In this document: piece after piece, positions 51,560 to 61,700 of the stretch
How the letters are laid out: every line of letters begins with the position of its first letter
How positions within the stretch are numbered: the stretch's first letter is position 1
Source of the DNA: Centroberyx gerrardi
Taxonomy: Eukaryota; Chordata; Actinopteri; Beryciformes; Berycidae
Assembly: GCF_048128805.1 (NCBI RefSeq)
Contig: NC_136008.1
Location: forward strand, 16,037,572-16,101,571
DNA: 64,000 bases
Direction: 5' to 3'
Notes under the pieces: generated by a model
What the model was told of the DNA's origin: nothing
The model's database searches: none
What the model saw: only the letters and a program-made list of their open reading frames with translations
Program-made: the position numbers and the translations under genes

Positions 51560-52145
51560 TTTATTGACCCATCCCCCCACCAAATGGCAGTAATCCTTGC
51601 GCTGGGCTCTGCCAGAGACCACGAGGTGTGCATATTAAAAGTTTTTACTGGGGCTCCACAACACCTGCGATCCCCTCACCATTGAGCCCTGCACCACAAG
51701 AACATAAATCACCGCTTGTGAGTGGAATATCTCATGTAGGGCCAGCATTCCACAGCTCGTGCTGGGATTAGGAAATCAAAAGGGCACACGCTCTGCAAAC
51801 GCTACACAAGGCCCCGAGGAAGCCAGGGTGTTGAGAAGCAGCCAAGGAGGCTCACTCAGCTCTGTCATTTATAATGCTGCTGGACTGACAGAAGCCCCTG
51901 GGACATTACCGCTACAAACCCCAAACCACCGCCTGTGTGTGCCATCCAAACAAGTACAAATTATGGCCCAAACGAAGCGGAAGAGTTACTGCAAATTGCA
52001 GGAAGCGTTCTCCTGTGTCTTCATTATCTTGTTAGCTTTTGAGATAAATGTATTTTCAAGAACATGTTGCTGTGATGACGAACCTAACAAGGTTTTTCTT
52101 TCCCACTGCGACAGGCAGAATTCGCCATCTTACGAAACATGATGC
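51560..52145. promoter_or_regulatory. Candidate regulatory block
   Basis: Even, GC-richer sequence. A 127-codon open frame (51759-52142) crosses it but has no recognisable domain, no signal and no matching splice structure, so it is not called a gene. A further even block lies at 52430-52640. Confidence 0.22.
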
Positions 52146-52648
52146 AGGTAAAATAGTCTTGGATGATCTGGCTATGTTTGACTGTCAAAATAAGAAAGGC
52201 GATCATCTCATCTCAGCAGGGGAATGTGTGATAAGCATTGTACAAATTCATAAGTTGCCCTACTGTATAACTGCATTGTCCTGGAAACCATACTATACTG
52301 TGAGAAATGCAAATGCGTGATGTACTCAAAGCCCTCTATGGATCCTTGTCCTATGTTTGTCAAAACATCGGTGAGATTAATTTGCATTTATGGAGTGAAT
52401 GATTACACAAGTACACTATATGAGGAATAAAAGGCCCAGCTCAGGTTAAGGCTGATTGACAGAAGCATTGTCTGGTGGGGCTTCACTTCATTTTGAGGAG
52501 CCCACAGTGACCCCAGGCATTATGACCCGCATGGGGGCAGTGCCAGTCTCTCAGGATGCTGATTAAGTGGGATAAACCAGCCCATCACACACAAGTGGCC
52601 TGGGCCGTCCTCAGGGGAGTCCTCACCGCTATACCTACGGCCCGGTCA

Positions 52649-52656
52649 AACACACA

Positions 52657-52693
<37 letters not shown>

Positions 52694-52740
52694 TCATCCT
52701 CTCTCTCTCTCTTTCTCCCTCTCCCTCTCTCACACACAGA
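52649..52740 (+). repeat. (CA)n(CT)n compound microsatellite
   Basis: A CA run with a CGCG start, then an interrupted CT run, then CACACA. Confidence 0.95.
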
Positions 52741-52924
52741 CAGGTGACTTTTGATAACATGCCATTTTACAATAATTTCGTTTGATGCACTTCAGTACAG
52801 AAATTATGGAACACAAAAAAGGAAAAAAAAAAGGTCCAATCTACACATCATATTTCTGTTCCAAAAGTTGGATTTATCTAACTGTTAAGCCTTTAATAAT
52901 TTGAAGTAATTTCATCCATATAGG

Positions 52925-53035
52925 CTATTTAAACCAGTGGGTTTGCGCCTAAGCCTAATTCATGGCATATGCTCTAACTATGAGTGTGAACTAACCAAAC
53001 AATGGGGATTGTACAACAATTGTAAGGTAATGGGT
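52925..53035 (+). repeat. Local dispersed repeat, copy D
   Basis: The core CTAACTATGAGTGTGAACTA followed by ACCAAACAATGGGGATT starts at about 52974. Related copies lie at 54655-54760, 54900-55010 and 58130-58215. I do not recognise the family. Confidence 0.6.
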
Positions 53036-53745
53036 GCCCTTAAAGCTTTTGTATCCCAACAGAGGAACACTTAAAACAAGCCTTTCAAGATAAGCGGCCG
53101 GCTGTTGTACTGCGGCTTCCCCAGTCCCCCAGGACAGCATATCCATCAGCAGATGCCCTCGGGTGTGGGCTAACAAATTTGTTCATTCTGGGGCTTACAT
53201 AACACAGCAAGAGGCTCGTGAGCATCGGGCAGGATTTCGTGTGATCTGACACAGATTCCACTGCCAGGTCGAGCACCTACCAGTCATTACAGGGACGTCA
53301 CTTGAATTAAACCCTAACTGTGGAAAAGTTCCTACAAATATTATTTGCCACCAAAACTTCTAAATTACTTTATAGTGACTACATTTCCGGGGACAAATGA
53401 TTAATGACTGACAAGATAGTATTATTTCGTCAATGTGATAAATTACTAGACGTACCAAACTATATATCTAGCACAGACGCACGCAGCTCGGTGCTCCCCT
53501 GATGTGTGTGTGTTTTTAGATATGACTTCCCGTTTGATTTACGGCAATTTTGTTTTTCTTGATATTTGCTCTCCATTAGGTCTATAGCCCAATGATAGAA
53601 AAATAACAACGAGATCAAATTTGGGCTGTTGTTGGCTAAGATAGGCCTATGGGACGGTATGGGCACTCAATGGACTATATATATTTTTATCAATCAGTTT
53701 TATCAGTTGATTCGACACCAGGGAAACTATCTATCTTATCTAGGC

Positions 53746-53767
53746 CTATCTATCTATCTATCTATCC

Positions 53768-53798
<31 letters not shown>

Positions 53799-53799
53799 C
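53746..53799 (+). repeat. (CTAT)n microsatellite
   Basis: About 13 units with one CCAT interruption. A GGCT repeat follows at about 53934-53950. Confidence 0.95.
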
Positions 53800-54002
53800 A
53801 CATGTCCACCACAAAGTCCTTGTTAGATATAAAGTCCTGAAATTGTGCCCTGACGATAAGTCACATAAAATACACACATTGAAGTTTACTAACTGTCTCA
53901 AGCTCTCTAGTTTCTCCCCTCGGCGAGGTGATGGCTGGCTGGCTGGCTGGATGTGTTCCCAGGTCAGCGGCTGTGTGAAGGTCTGCCAAAAGAAAAAAGC
54001 CA

Positions 54003-54016
54003 GCGCCCTCTACAGG
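54003..54016 (-). promoter_or_regulatory. CTCF-like motif, minus orientation
   Basis: The minus strand reads CCTGTAGAGGGCGC, matching 13 of 14 positions of the core CCASYAGRKGGCRS by eye. It is paired with an opposite-facing copy at 54400-54413; both lie in a 15-base exact inverted repeat (54004-54018 and 54398-54412). Confidence 0.5.
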
Positions 54017-54399
54017 ACGCCGGCGACAGTCACGGTGGCCACATGTCACCAACTTTCACAAGATCCCCGAGAAAATATGCGATCCAGTGTGTTAATTCAT
54101 ATCCATTTGTTTTTTTTCTCATCTTTTTATTTTGCACAGGTCTGCAGGACTTCATTCAGTTTCTTTCAGCATCTTATTTAAACAAGTATGATACAAAATG
54201 AGTCAACATAAGAATGATTTGCCTCCCCATCAGATAAACAGTATCAACGATGCTTTTGCTTGTGATATTTTGCGCGGCCTATCACATCAGTAGTAATTTC
54301 TGTCAGAGATAGGCTTTATAACTGATATGTGAAACATGTTCTCAGTTGCCTGACCTACATCGAAAGTAGCCCTGCCTCCCTCTCTCTGGTCCACTGAGT

Positions 54400-54413
54400 C
54401 CTGTAGAGGGCGT
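54400..54413 (+). promoter_or_regulatory. CTCF-like motif, plus orientation
   Basis: CCTGTAGAGGGCGT matches 12 of 14 core positions. With the minus-strand copy at 54003-54016 it forms a divergent pair, the arrangement typical of topological domain boundaries, here between the sp8 desert and dnah11. Binding is not shown by sequence alone. Confidence 0.45.
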
Positions 54414-54654
54414 CCTTGTGGTGTGGACCTTCTCACATCCCGGGGTCACGTGTTGTTACACACACAGCAGGTTAAGGTTAGGTTTAGGTTTAGTTTGATG
54501 TGATTTAATATAAATATGTTCCACTGTTTTTCAAAAAACTATTTGTTAAAATCTATTTGGAGTCTAGTGATAATGTCATATGTAGTTCTAAAGACTGGAT
54601 TTATTTGATTATAAAGAATTTTAGAATTTGAACTTTCTTGTTTCGTGTATGTAT

Positions 54655-54760
54655 TTAAGCCAGCGGGTTCACAACCTCTGATATTACTATGAGTGTGAAC
54701 AAACAAAACAACAGGGATTATAAGACTATTGTTATGGCAGTGGTAATTTTAAAATAGGTT
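54655..54760 (+). repeat. Local dispersed repeat, copy C
   Basis: It shares ACTATGAGTGTGAACAAACA with the 54900 copy, and the downstream phrase TATTGTTATGG..GTGGTAATTTTAAAA. Its left flank (CCAGCGGGTT) also matches copy D at 52925. Confidence 0.6.
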
Positions 54761-55330
54761 TGAGTTTAGTTAGGCCTATCCAAACTAAATTGATTTACAT
54801 TTATCTAAACCAGATGCATAATGTCTCTCAAGCTAAACTATAGCCTAAGGCATGAAAAAAAAATCTCTATGCCTTATCTGGACCTAAATTGAACTATTGC
54901 AGCTCTTTGAACTTCAAATGACTGAACATGTTCTAACTATGAGTGTGAACTAACAAAACAACAGGGATAATACAAGTATTGTTATGGAGGTGGTAATTTT
55001 AAAAAATCCATGTGAATTATCAAATAGAATTTGCGTATGTTTGACAGCATCCTTTGCAAATATACATTTTTAAATGTTTTGTTCATTTTTATTGCTATAC
55101 ATGTTTAAAGGAAACAAACAATAATTGATATGATGGCTCATTTGAAATGATGTAAAATGGTATAAATTATTATAAGAGGTAGCAGTAGGATAGTAAATAC
55201 TGAAATAGAGAAACTACATTTGAACTGTGAGGTCTTAAATTCTTCATTGATTCTTGTCACTGCAGATGATACCTTGAAGAAGCTGTCTAGACTTGCAGTG
55301 ATGTCACTGTTCTGTCACCATAGTGACTCC
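54760..55330 (+). repeat. Duplicated segment, distal copy (A), with X-box
   Basis: This segment aligns over most of its length with 57979-58515 next to dnah11. Shared stretches include AATGTCTCTCAAGCTAAACT, TTGCAGCTCTTTGAA.TTCAA and TAGTAAATACTGAAATAGAG. Near its end the two copies also share ACTTGCAGTGAT followed by an RFX-type X-box, here GTCACCATAGTGAC (55314-55327), which fits RYYNYY-WW-RRNRAC at every position. A further short stretch similar to the proximal copy lies at 55892-55955. Confidence 0.7.
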
Positions 55331-55541
55331 CAAATTGACTCTCAAAACAAACATTCACAGTGAGAGAATGTGCCTGCCATTGCTTTTTTATCAATTAACA
55401 CATTACTTACAGAGTACCAATTAAAACGCCTGTCATGTGTTGTGCTGTCAGTTCCAATAAGTGTGTCAGGATGGAGGGGGTGACATGATACAGAGAGATG
55501 TGACACGGTAATAACAATTTAGAAATGTCATTTTATCTTAC

Positions 55542-55821
55542 CTGAAACACCCGGTAATCTGAAACACCGAAATGCATTGGCACTTTTGAACGCTATAAGG
55601 GTTTCACCAGAATAAAGAGATGGGTTGTGAATAAACTATATGCATATACCATGAAATGACAGATCAGGGAGTTTATCTGCAGAATTTTGTGGTGTCGGTG
55701 ATGTTGGTGGCAGAGCGTAAACGTCACATCTTCCAAGGACTTCAATCTTTTTTAAATATCTTTCCTTTTCTTTTGAAGTCAGGTGAGACGTCTGCTTGTT
55801 CATGGTAGCTTGTTGTATCAT
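55542..55821 (-). pseudogene. Broken exon of a transposon-associated (SWIM/YqaJ-type) protein family
   Basis: On the minus strand a frame from ATG 55821 reads MIQQATMNKQTSHL, then KEKERYLKKIEVLGRCDVYA, LPP, and further on LPDLSFHGICI, a TAG stop at 55636-55638, and then FIHNPSLYSGETLIAFKSAN in the same frame. The pattern '(D)xYxLP ... LP..x(Y)..xYLI..PS.YT.E.LKA.KS..A...F' is, from my knowledge, the N-terminal block of a multicopy fish protein family linked to transposons with SWIM and YqaJ-like domains. A splice acceptor (CTACAG) precedes the ATG and a donor (GTTTCAG|GTAAG) ends the block at 55542, so it looks like one exon. The stop and absence of partner exons make it a pseudogene fragment. 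The family assignment is a memory-based pattern match. Confidence 0.45.
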
Positions 55822-56217
55822 CTGTAGTTATAATGCTGTTTTGGGAGTCAGAACAGCCGCACCAACAAAACACTGACGTTACTGCAAGTCATGGATAAGT
55901 TGCTTCAAAATATGCATTTACCTTGTGCAATGTGTAAAGGCAAAAGATAAAGTGCAACACGTGCATTAAGAGAGCATCAAGACAGACTATATGCCACACA
56001 CGCACACACACGCACACACAAACCATTTCAAATGTATTAAATTACAATATTATTAGTAAATAGATTATGCATTACTGCAGAATACAGATTTCATTTCCAA
56101 CATTGTGCAGTTTCAATGGTTGTAGGTGATAAATGAGCTTAAATATTGACAGGCAGATTGCAGCACAGTCTGTCTTTTTGGTGGCATGTTGCACAGTGGG
56201 CATGAGTGTTCAGTTGA

Positions 56218-56242
56218 GGGGTGGGAGGGGGGAGGGGGGGGG
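56218..56242 (+). other. G-quadruplex-type motif
   Basis: GGGG-T-GGG-A-GGGGGG-A followed by a G9 run satisfies the four-tract rule with one-base loops. It lies about 2.5 kb upstream of dnah11, outside the duplicated segment. Confidence 0.6.
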
Positions 56243-56821
56243 TTTAGATGATTGACTGCGTTTAAGTGTCAAGTGATGGACGGAGATATTAGGAGGGCTA
56301 GTTCAGCAGTGGACAAGCCTTGGCAAGAAAATGGTTGAGGTGGCGGGTATAGTGCCAACTTTGACGGCATCTTTTCCTAAGGGTAGTTTTTGGTTGCTTG
56401 GGTGGGCAGGATCGGGGCAATCTTTCTTGCTCACTTTCTTGCCCTGACATTACAGGTCCTAGATCAGAGGCAGCTGGCAGACGGTGACCCGCTGAGCGTG
56501 GATAGTGCAAAGCTTTTTTTTCCCCCTGAGAAGGCCAAACCAACTGTGATGGAGGGTGGAAGGATATACCTCATGATGCATCACTACAATCGGACTGGGC
56601 CTGGTTTGTGAGATGGTGACCTTCCTCTCTTTCCATATTGTGATGATAGTGGGGACGTTCTCATCCCATTTGACGTCGTAAGAGGTTCAGGACTTCAGTA
56701 ACTCGAGTGACTCCTGTTCTCAAGCATGTTAACATCTGCGCTGATTTCCAGAGTAAAATGAGCGTGTGGATTACATCAGGAGTCATTTTCATTTTAACTG
56801 CATGAGTGCGTTACCTCCAAG

Positions 56822-57400
56822 TTGTTATTAGCACCATAGCAACAGGCAGGCAACCTCTTCTGAGTAGGTGGTCTTGTCATTTGCTAGTGATGAGGACCAA
56901 TACAGTAGTGCCAGCTGCAAACTTGAGGAGTTTGTCTCACTCAGTCTCCTCTCCTTTTCCCTTCCTGAGAGCCTATTCTATGAGGCTAAAAAGGTGGAAA
57001 AGAAATCCACTGTACCTGAAAACAAGCATGGTGAGGCTGAGCTTTTCCAGAAATTAAGACACTCTTGTATGTGTCTGTTGTCAGAGTCTTACGTCGAAGA
57101 GAAGTTAAGTGAAGTGGCACCCCAATGATGGCCAAGATGGTTGAAATGCATCATAAGACTCTTACATAGACTACTCCCCTCCTCCCCATGCAAAAGTGCC
57201 ATGATTTCTGGAGAGGCTCAGTCTCACTGCACACTCTTTCAGGTACAGTGGCTTTCTTTTCCACCTGATTTAGATGAGCCAGTAAAGAGCACATTGTCAA
57301 CACACATAAAAGCATATTGGACTCTTTTGTCTTTTTCTTGATGTTATTCAGGCCACTGAGCTCCTTGGTAAACCATGGATTATCAGTGGTTTAGCCAAAT
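56822..57400 (-). mobile_element. Dead LINE fragment (reverse transcriptase gene)
   Basis: Read on the minus strand, 57385-57325 gives NPWFTKELSGLNNIKKKTKE, the block that follows the endonuclease domain in L2/CR1/Rex-like LINEs. The 56931-56850 part gives KLLKFAAGTTVLVLITS, then after a one-base shift DKTTYSEEVACL. This matches the reverse-transcriptase active-site region, where the usual FADDTT has become FAAGTT, so the catalytic aspartates are lost. The order fits one element, interrupted by an inverted duplication at 56991-57266. It is inactive. Confidence 0.7.
56991..57266. repeat. Imperfect inverted repeat inside the LINE fragment
   Basis: The arms are 56991-57095 and 57147-57266. The outer 28 bases differ at about one position (AAGGTGGAAAAGAAA, then CCACTGTACCTG); the inner part is about three-quarters identical, ending in AGAGTCTTA on both arms. 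The loop is about 50 bases. Confidence 0.75.
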
Positions 57401-57978
57401 CCTGCATAGTGACTACTATCTCCAATAGCATGGCTTATATACTGTGTAGAAATAATTCATTTCAGCTTTCTCTGCTTGATCAGTGTACCAGTAATTATAC
57501 CCCTAAGCTACTGAAAAAGCACAATTTTATTTGCTTAAAGCACTCCGACCACTGGGCTATATGCTCTCAAAATGAGGTGTTCGACCCTTGTAAAAGACCG
57601 TTGCTTGGGACAACGCTGCTAACACAACATAAAAACTAAAGTGAGGATGAGCCGTTCTACAAAAGAGACCCCACACACACCCACACACACACTTTTTACT
57701 AGTTCCTAACCTATAATTCAGGTCCATTGCTGACACAAAGATGAAGTACATGGGCACTGTTTGCACCTGTTTATACAAGGAATGTTTTGGATTACCATAT
57801 GCCCACATGCTCTATACTGTGTCATATGTAGGCTGCTGTCCAATCAAATAACTATAGGCCATGACATGGTAAATATCAGAAAATATCATCATGTAGGCCA
57901 TAGTTTAATCAAACATGTAATGATTAAGACCCAATAAATATGAGATGCAGGCACTGGGAGCAAAGAACCTGATCTTGC
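57400..57978. other. Spacer
   Basis: AT-rich with a short CACACAC stretch near 57660-57692. No gene or recognisable element. Confidence 0.45.
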
Positions 57979-58515
57979 AGGCTTGAGCTTAAACTAAATA
58001 TACTGATATTCATCTAGGCTACATCAGGTGCTTAATGTCTCTCAAGCTAAACTATTTAATGGCGTGAAAGAATTTCTCTAGGCCTAAACTGAATTATTGC
58101 AGCTCTTTGAATTTCAAATGACTGAGCATGGCCTATGTTCTAACTATGGGTGTGACCTAGCAAAACAACAGGAATTGTAATAGTAGGGTATTGTTATGTC
58201 GGTGGTCATTTTAAACATCCATGTGGAAATGTTTTGTGCATTTTACACTTTTCACCTTTTTCAAGGAGGCAAACAGCATAGGCTACTGGTATGATTGATA
58301 TGCTGGTTCACTTGAAATTCTGTAAAATAGTACACATTGTTAGGGGTAGTAGCAGTATAGTAAATACTGAAATAGAGAAGCTAAACTTGACTGTCATTGT
58401 GGATAAGGGTCCTACATGAAATCATAAGTTGCTTCACAATTTGAATGTACCTTGTATGGCGTGTAAAGATAACTTGCAGTGATTGAGCATGGTGGCTGTC
58501 GCTAAGCAACGGAAC
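57979..58515 (+). repeat. Duplicated segment, proximal copy (B), at the dnah11 promoter
   Basis: This copy aligns with 54760-55330 and ends about 200 bases before the dnah11 start. It includes one copy of the dispersed core (TAACTATGGGTGTGACCTAG from 58141). Confidence 0.7.
58498..58510 (+). promoter_or_regulatory. dnah11: RFX-type X-box upstream of dnah11
   Basis: GTCGCT-A-AGCAAC fits both X-box half sites (RYYNYY and RRNRAC) with a one-base spacer. It lies about 200 bases before the dnah11 start codon. RFX factors drive motile and sensory cilium genes through such sites, so this fits the job of dnah11. Confidence 0.6.
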
Positions 58516-58711
58516 GCTGAACCGCCCCCAACATTCTACTGCACATGCCAGTCTTCTGAGCAGAGAGTACAGAAGATAAAACTATGCTAACACCAAATTA
58601 TTCACGTAGGGGCTAGCTAGTTTCTAGAGCTGACACCTATACGTCTGCGTTATTTACCGTTTTGTTGCAGAAAGTGACGGTGTTAAAAGATGTCAAGGTC
58701 ATAGAGCAATA

Positions 58712-61700
58712 ATGTCCGACGACGAAAGTGTGCCTTCTTTTTTGGAGGACGACAGAGTAAAGTTTATCGAGGAAAAAGTTTGTCGGTTACTGCGACTGCA
58801 GCGCGAGACATGGGAGAAGAGTGCAGTCAGCCAAGAGGTTCAGACACTTCTGAAAGACTTCTTTGAAAAACGAAGTATTATATTTTTCTCTCCATCAGCG
58901 AATGGCTCTCTGATTGCTTCAAAAGAGGTATGCCTGTTGCAGAATTTGCAATACATTAATTAAGATAATTATCCTAAATGCATGTGTAGGCCTTTGTGAC
59001 AAGTAGACCACTTGCTAAATCACAGTTTGGATTTGACCTGACTGATTTTATTTTCGTAGATATTGCTTGAACCTGCCATATCTAAATGTTTTGTAGTAAA
59101 AACTTGTCATCTTATTTGAAATGCAGGGCCCACCTGCTGCTCAAAACAAGGAAGTCTATGTTCTTAAGAAGAGAGTTGTCCCCCTCAACTCTGAAAACTG
59201 CAGGGAACTTCTACTTTTCGGCCTCCTGTCTCCATCACCACTGCCACAGCTGTCAAACACAGTTGAACAGGTGATTATTATACCCTCTAGCCTGCCATCT
59301 ATCTAATATCACACCAGTGAGCTAATTGGTCCTGTAAAGAAAGCAATTTATTGTAAGTGGCGTCAATTATTTTGGTTATGCAGATGACCTGTTGTGTTTT
59401 ATAGCTTGCCTTTTGGAGGACTGAATTAATTAATTCTGTATCTCTACTCAAGGTATGCGTTCCACTGCTGTCAAACAAGAAAAACCATCACATGTGGCCA
59501 AACCTAATGTCTGAGGACATTATTCGACATGTTGAGAACATGAGGAGTAAGACGTCAGTCGTACGGGGCCAGATGTTAGGGAAAACTGTCCTTCCTATTC
59601 CAACAGCGACAGCTTGGATAGAGAATTCTGACAATACCATCAAAATGTAAGGAAATACCCCCTTTTTGTTTTTGTATCAGAGACTAGCGTCTTAGTCTTT
59701 TTTATAATGTAGGTGTTCTCCATAAATGGCCTCTATATTTTTTCCTGTCAGGTATGATAGCTATGACAGGACATTGGCCCACACCATAGAGTCCCAGGTC
59801 ATCAGCTGGACCAACCTGATCCAGAAGGTTTTGAAGGAGGATTCAGCAGAGCTACTTATGAAGGGTTTTCATCCAGGACCCGATGTAGAGCTGGACTTCT
59901 GGGCCTCCAGGAAGAGCAATATACAGAACATTTATGAGCAGGCATGCATCTTCCATAATACACACTATGATTTCTTTTTTCTTTTATCTCCTGATTTTCC
60001 TCTCAATGTTAAAGCTCTTGGTACTTTCATTCATAGCTTCAGAGTCCTATTGTTCAGAAGATGGCGAAGATCTTGGAGAATATGGAGAGCAGCTATCATC
60101 CAACGATCAAAACTCTGATTGGAAATGTATCTGATGGTAAGAAGTAGCCAAATGATTCATAGTGCATTTGGTGTTTTGTCAAATGTAGGATGTACAATAC
60201 AGCATAGTGTGATTAACAAAACTAGTTATCTCTAAGCACGTTGTTTATCTTTGCATTGGGAATTTCTTGTGCAATTACAAGCGCTAAAAGAGGCCCAGGA
60301 CATTGATCTCCATCTATGGCCACTGCGTGCACAACTGTCCCAACTGGAAAAGGAAGGATTTCCTCACACTGAGCCGTTCATCCCTGCGCTCTTCCACATG
60401 CTCTTCCTTATCTGGACCCACTGCCTGTCTTATCGGAGGCCAGCACGCATCGTGGTGCTGCTGCAGGAACTTTGCAATCTGCTCATTCAACAGGTTAGCC
60501 TCCTCATTTGTAGCATAGTGATGGATTACGTCAAGTGACACAGCCTTGTGACATTTCTGCTGATGTAAACCTTTGTTGGAGGGCATGGTGTGTGGAAAAC
60601 TTTAGAATGAAGTGCATAATCATTCTTTTGTGCAATCAATTAAATGTTTTGCTGATCTTAGTCTGTTTGTGTTACTTTGACATCACGAGTTGGCTTTCAG
60701 TGTCTGTTAGTGAGAAACAAATAATTCACAAATATATACCATCTTTCACCCTTTAGGCTTCAGATTACCTCTCTGCAGATCTGCTACTCAGAGAGGATGC
60801 AGACGAAGGTCTACAAAGGGTAAAGAGGGTGGTAAGAGTCTTCAGATGTTTCAGGGAGAGTTACCAGACCCAGAGGGAGAAGTTGGGCCGCCACATGAAA
60901 AATGCACCCTGGGATTTCCCGTCTGCCATGGTTTTCACACGTTTCAACCTGTTCCTTAATCGTGTGCTACAGCTGGAGGTGAGGTCACATTTTCACCTTG
61001 CTTAATATCATCTTCATAGAATTTGTTTTCTTTTATAATACGTTGTCTTTTCAGGACTTGTTTGAAGTTATGCTGGACTTTCAGCGGTTGGAAAAACTGG
61101 AATTCGGTGGACTCAAAGGCAAAATCTACAGTGAGCAGGCGGCTCAGATGTATAGAGAGTTCAACGACCACTGCCAGGTGTTAAAGCACAGTGAAAACAA
61201 CCTGCTTGATTGCAACTCACAGGTGATATTTGTCTAAAAATCACTTTGTGTTTGACTTTTTCCAGATGTATTCCATAACTACTAGTATCAAAATGATTAT
61301 AGTTTGATGGTTGAAATATGTTTATAGCATATAATTGCCTATTGCTACCTTCATCTAACACTGATAAGGAAAGATCGTAGTGGTGTGTTGATTTAGGCAG
61401 TTTATTGCTGTGGAAATTTTGTTGGCCACTCTTCTAGAGTAATGTACGTCACAGCCATATATCAACTGGGTCGATAAGATGCCCTCATAGAAATTAAACA
61501 TAGTTGCTGAAAGGTGAATAATTAGCTGGCCATGTCAGGACAAGTGTTTCTGGTCATAAAAGTTTGGTTAGTTTGTTTTGGTAAGGCCTAGCAACACTGA
61601 TTACTGTCAAACATCCAATTGGTGTTTTTGGTATTGTATCTCCAATATGTGCTGTAAACATGATTCTTACAGTCAAAATTATACCTTGCTCAGGAAAGAT

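Noticed and set aside
51759..52142. 127-codon open frame
   Set aside because: No domain, odd composition and no splice context; treated as chance in a more GC-rich block.
54466..54500. Interstitial telomere-like repeat (GGTTTA-type)
   Set aside because: Only a few imperfect units; too short and degenerate to call a telomeric array.
56832..56845. X-box-like AGCACCATAGCAAC
   Set aside because: It misses one half-site position and lies within reverse-transcriptase-derived sequence, so it is probably fortuitous.
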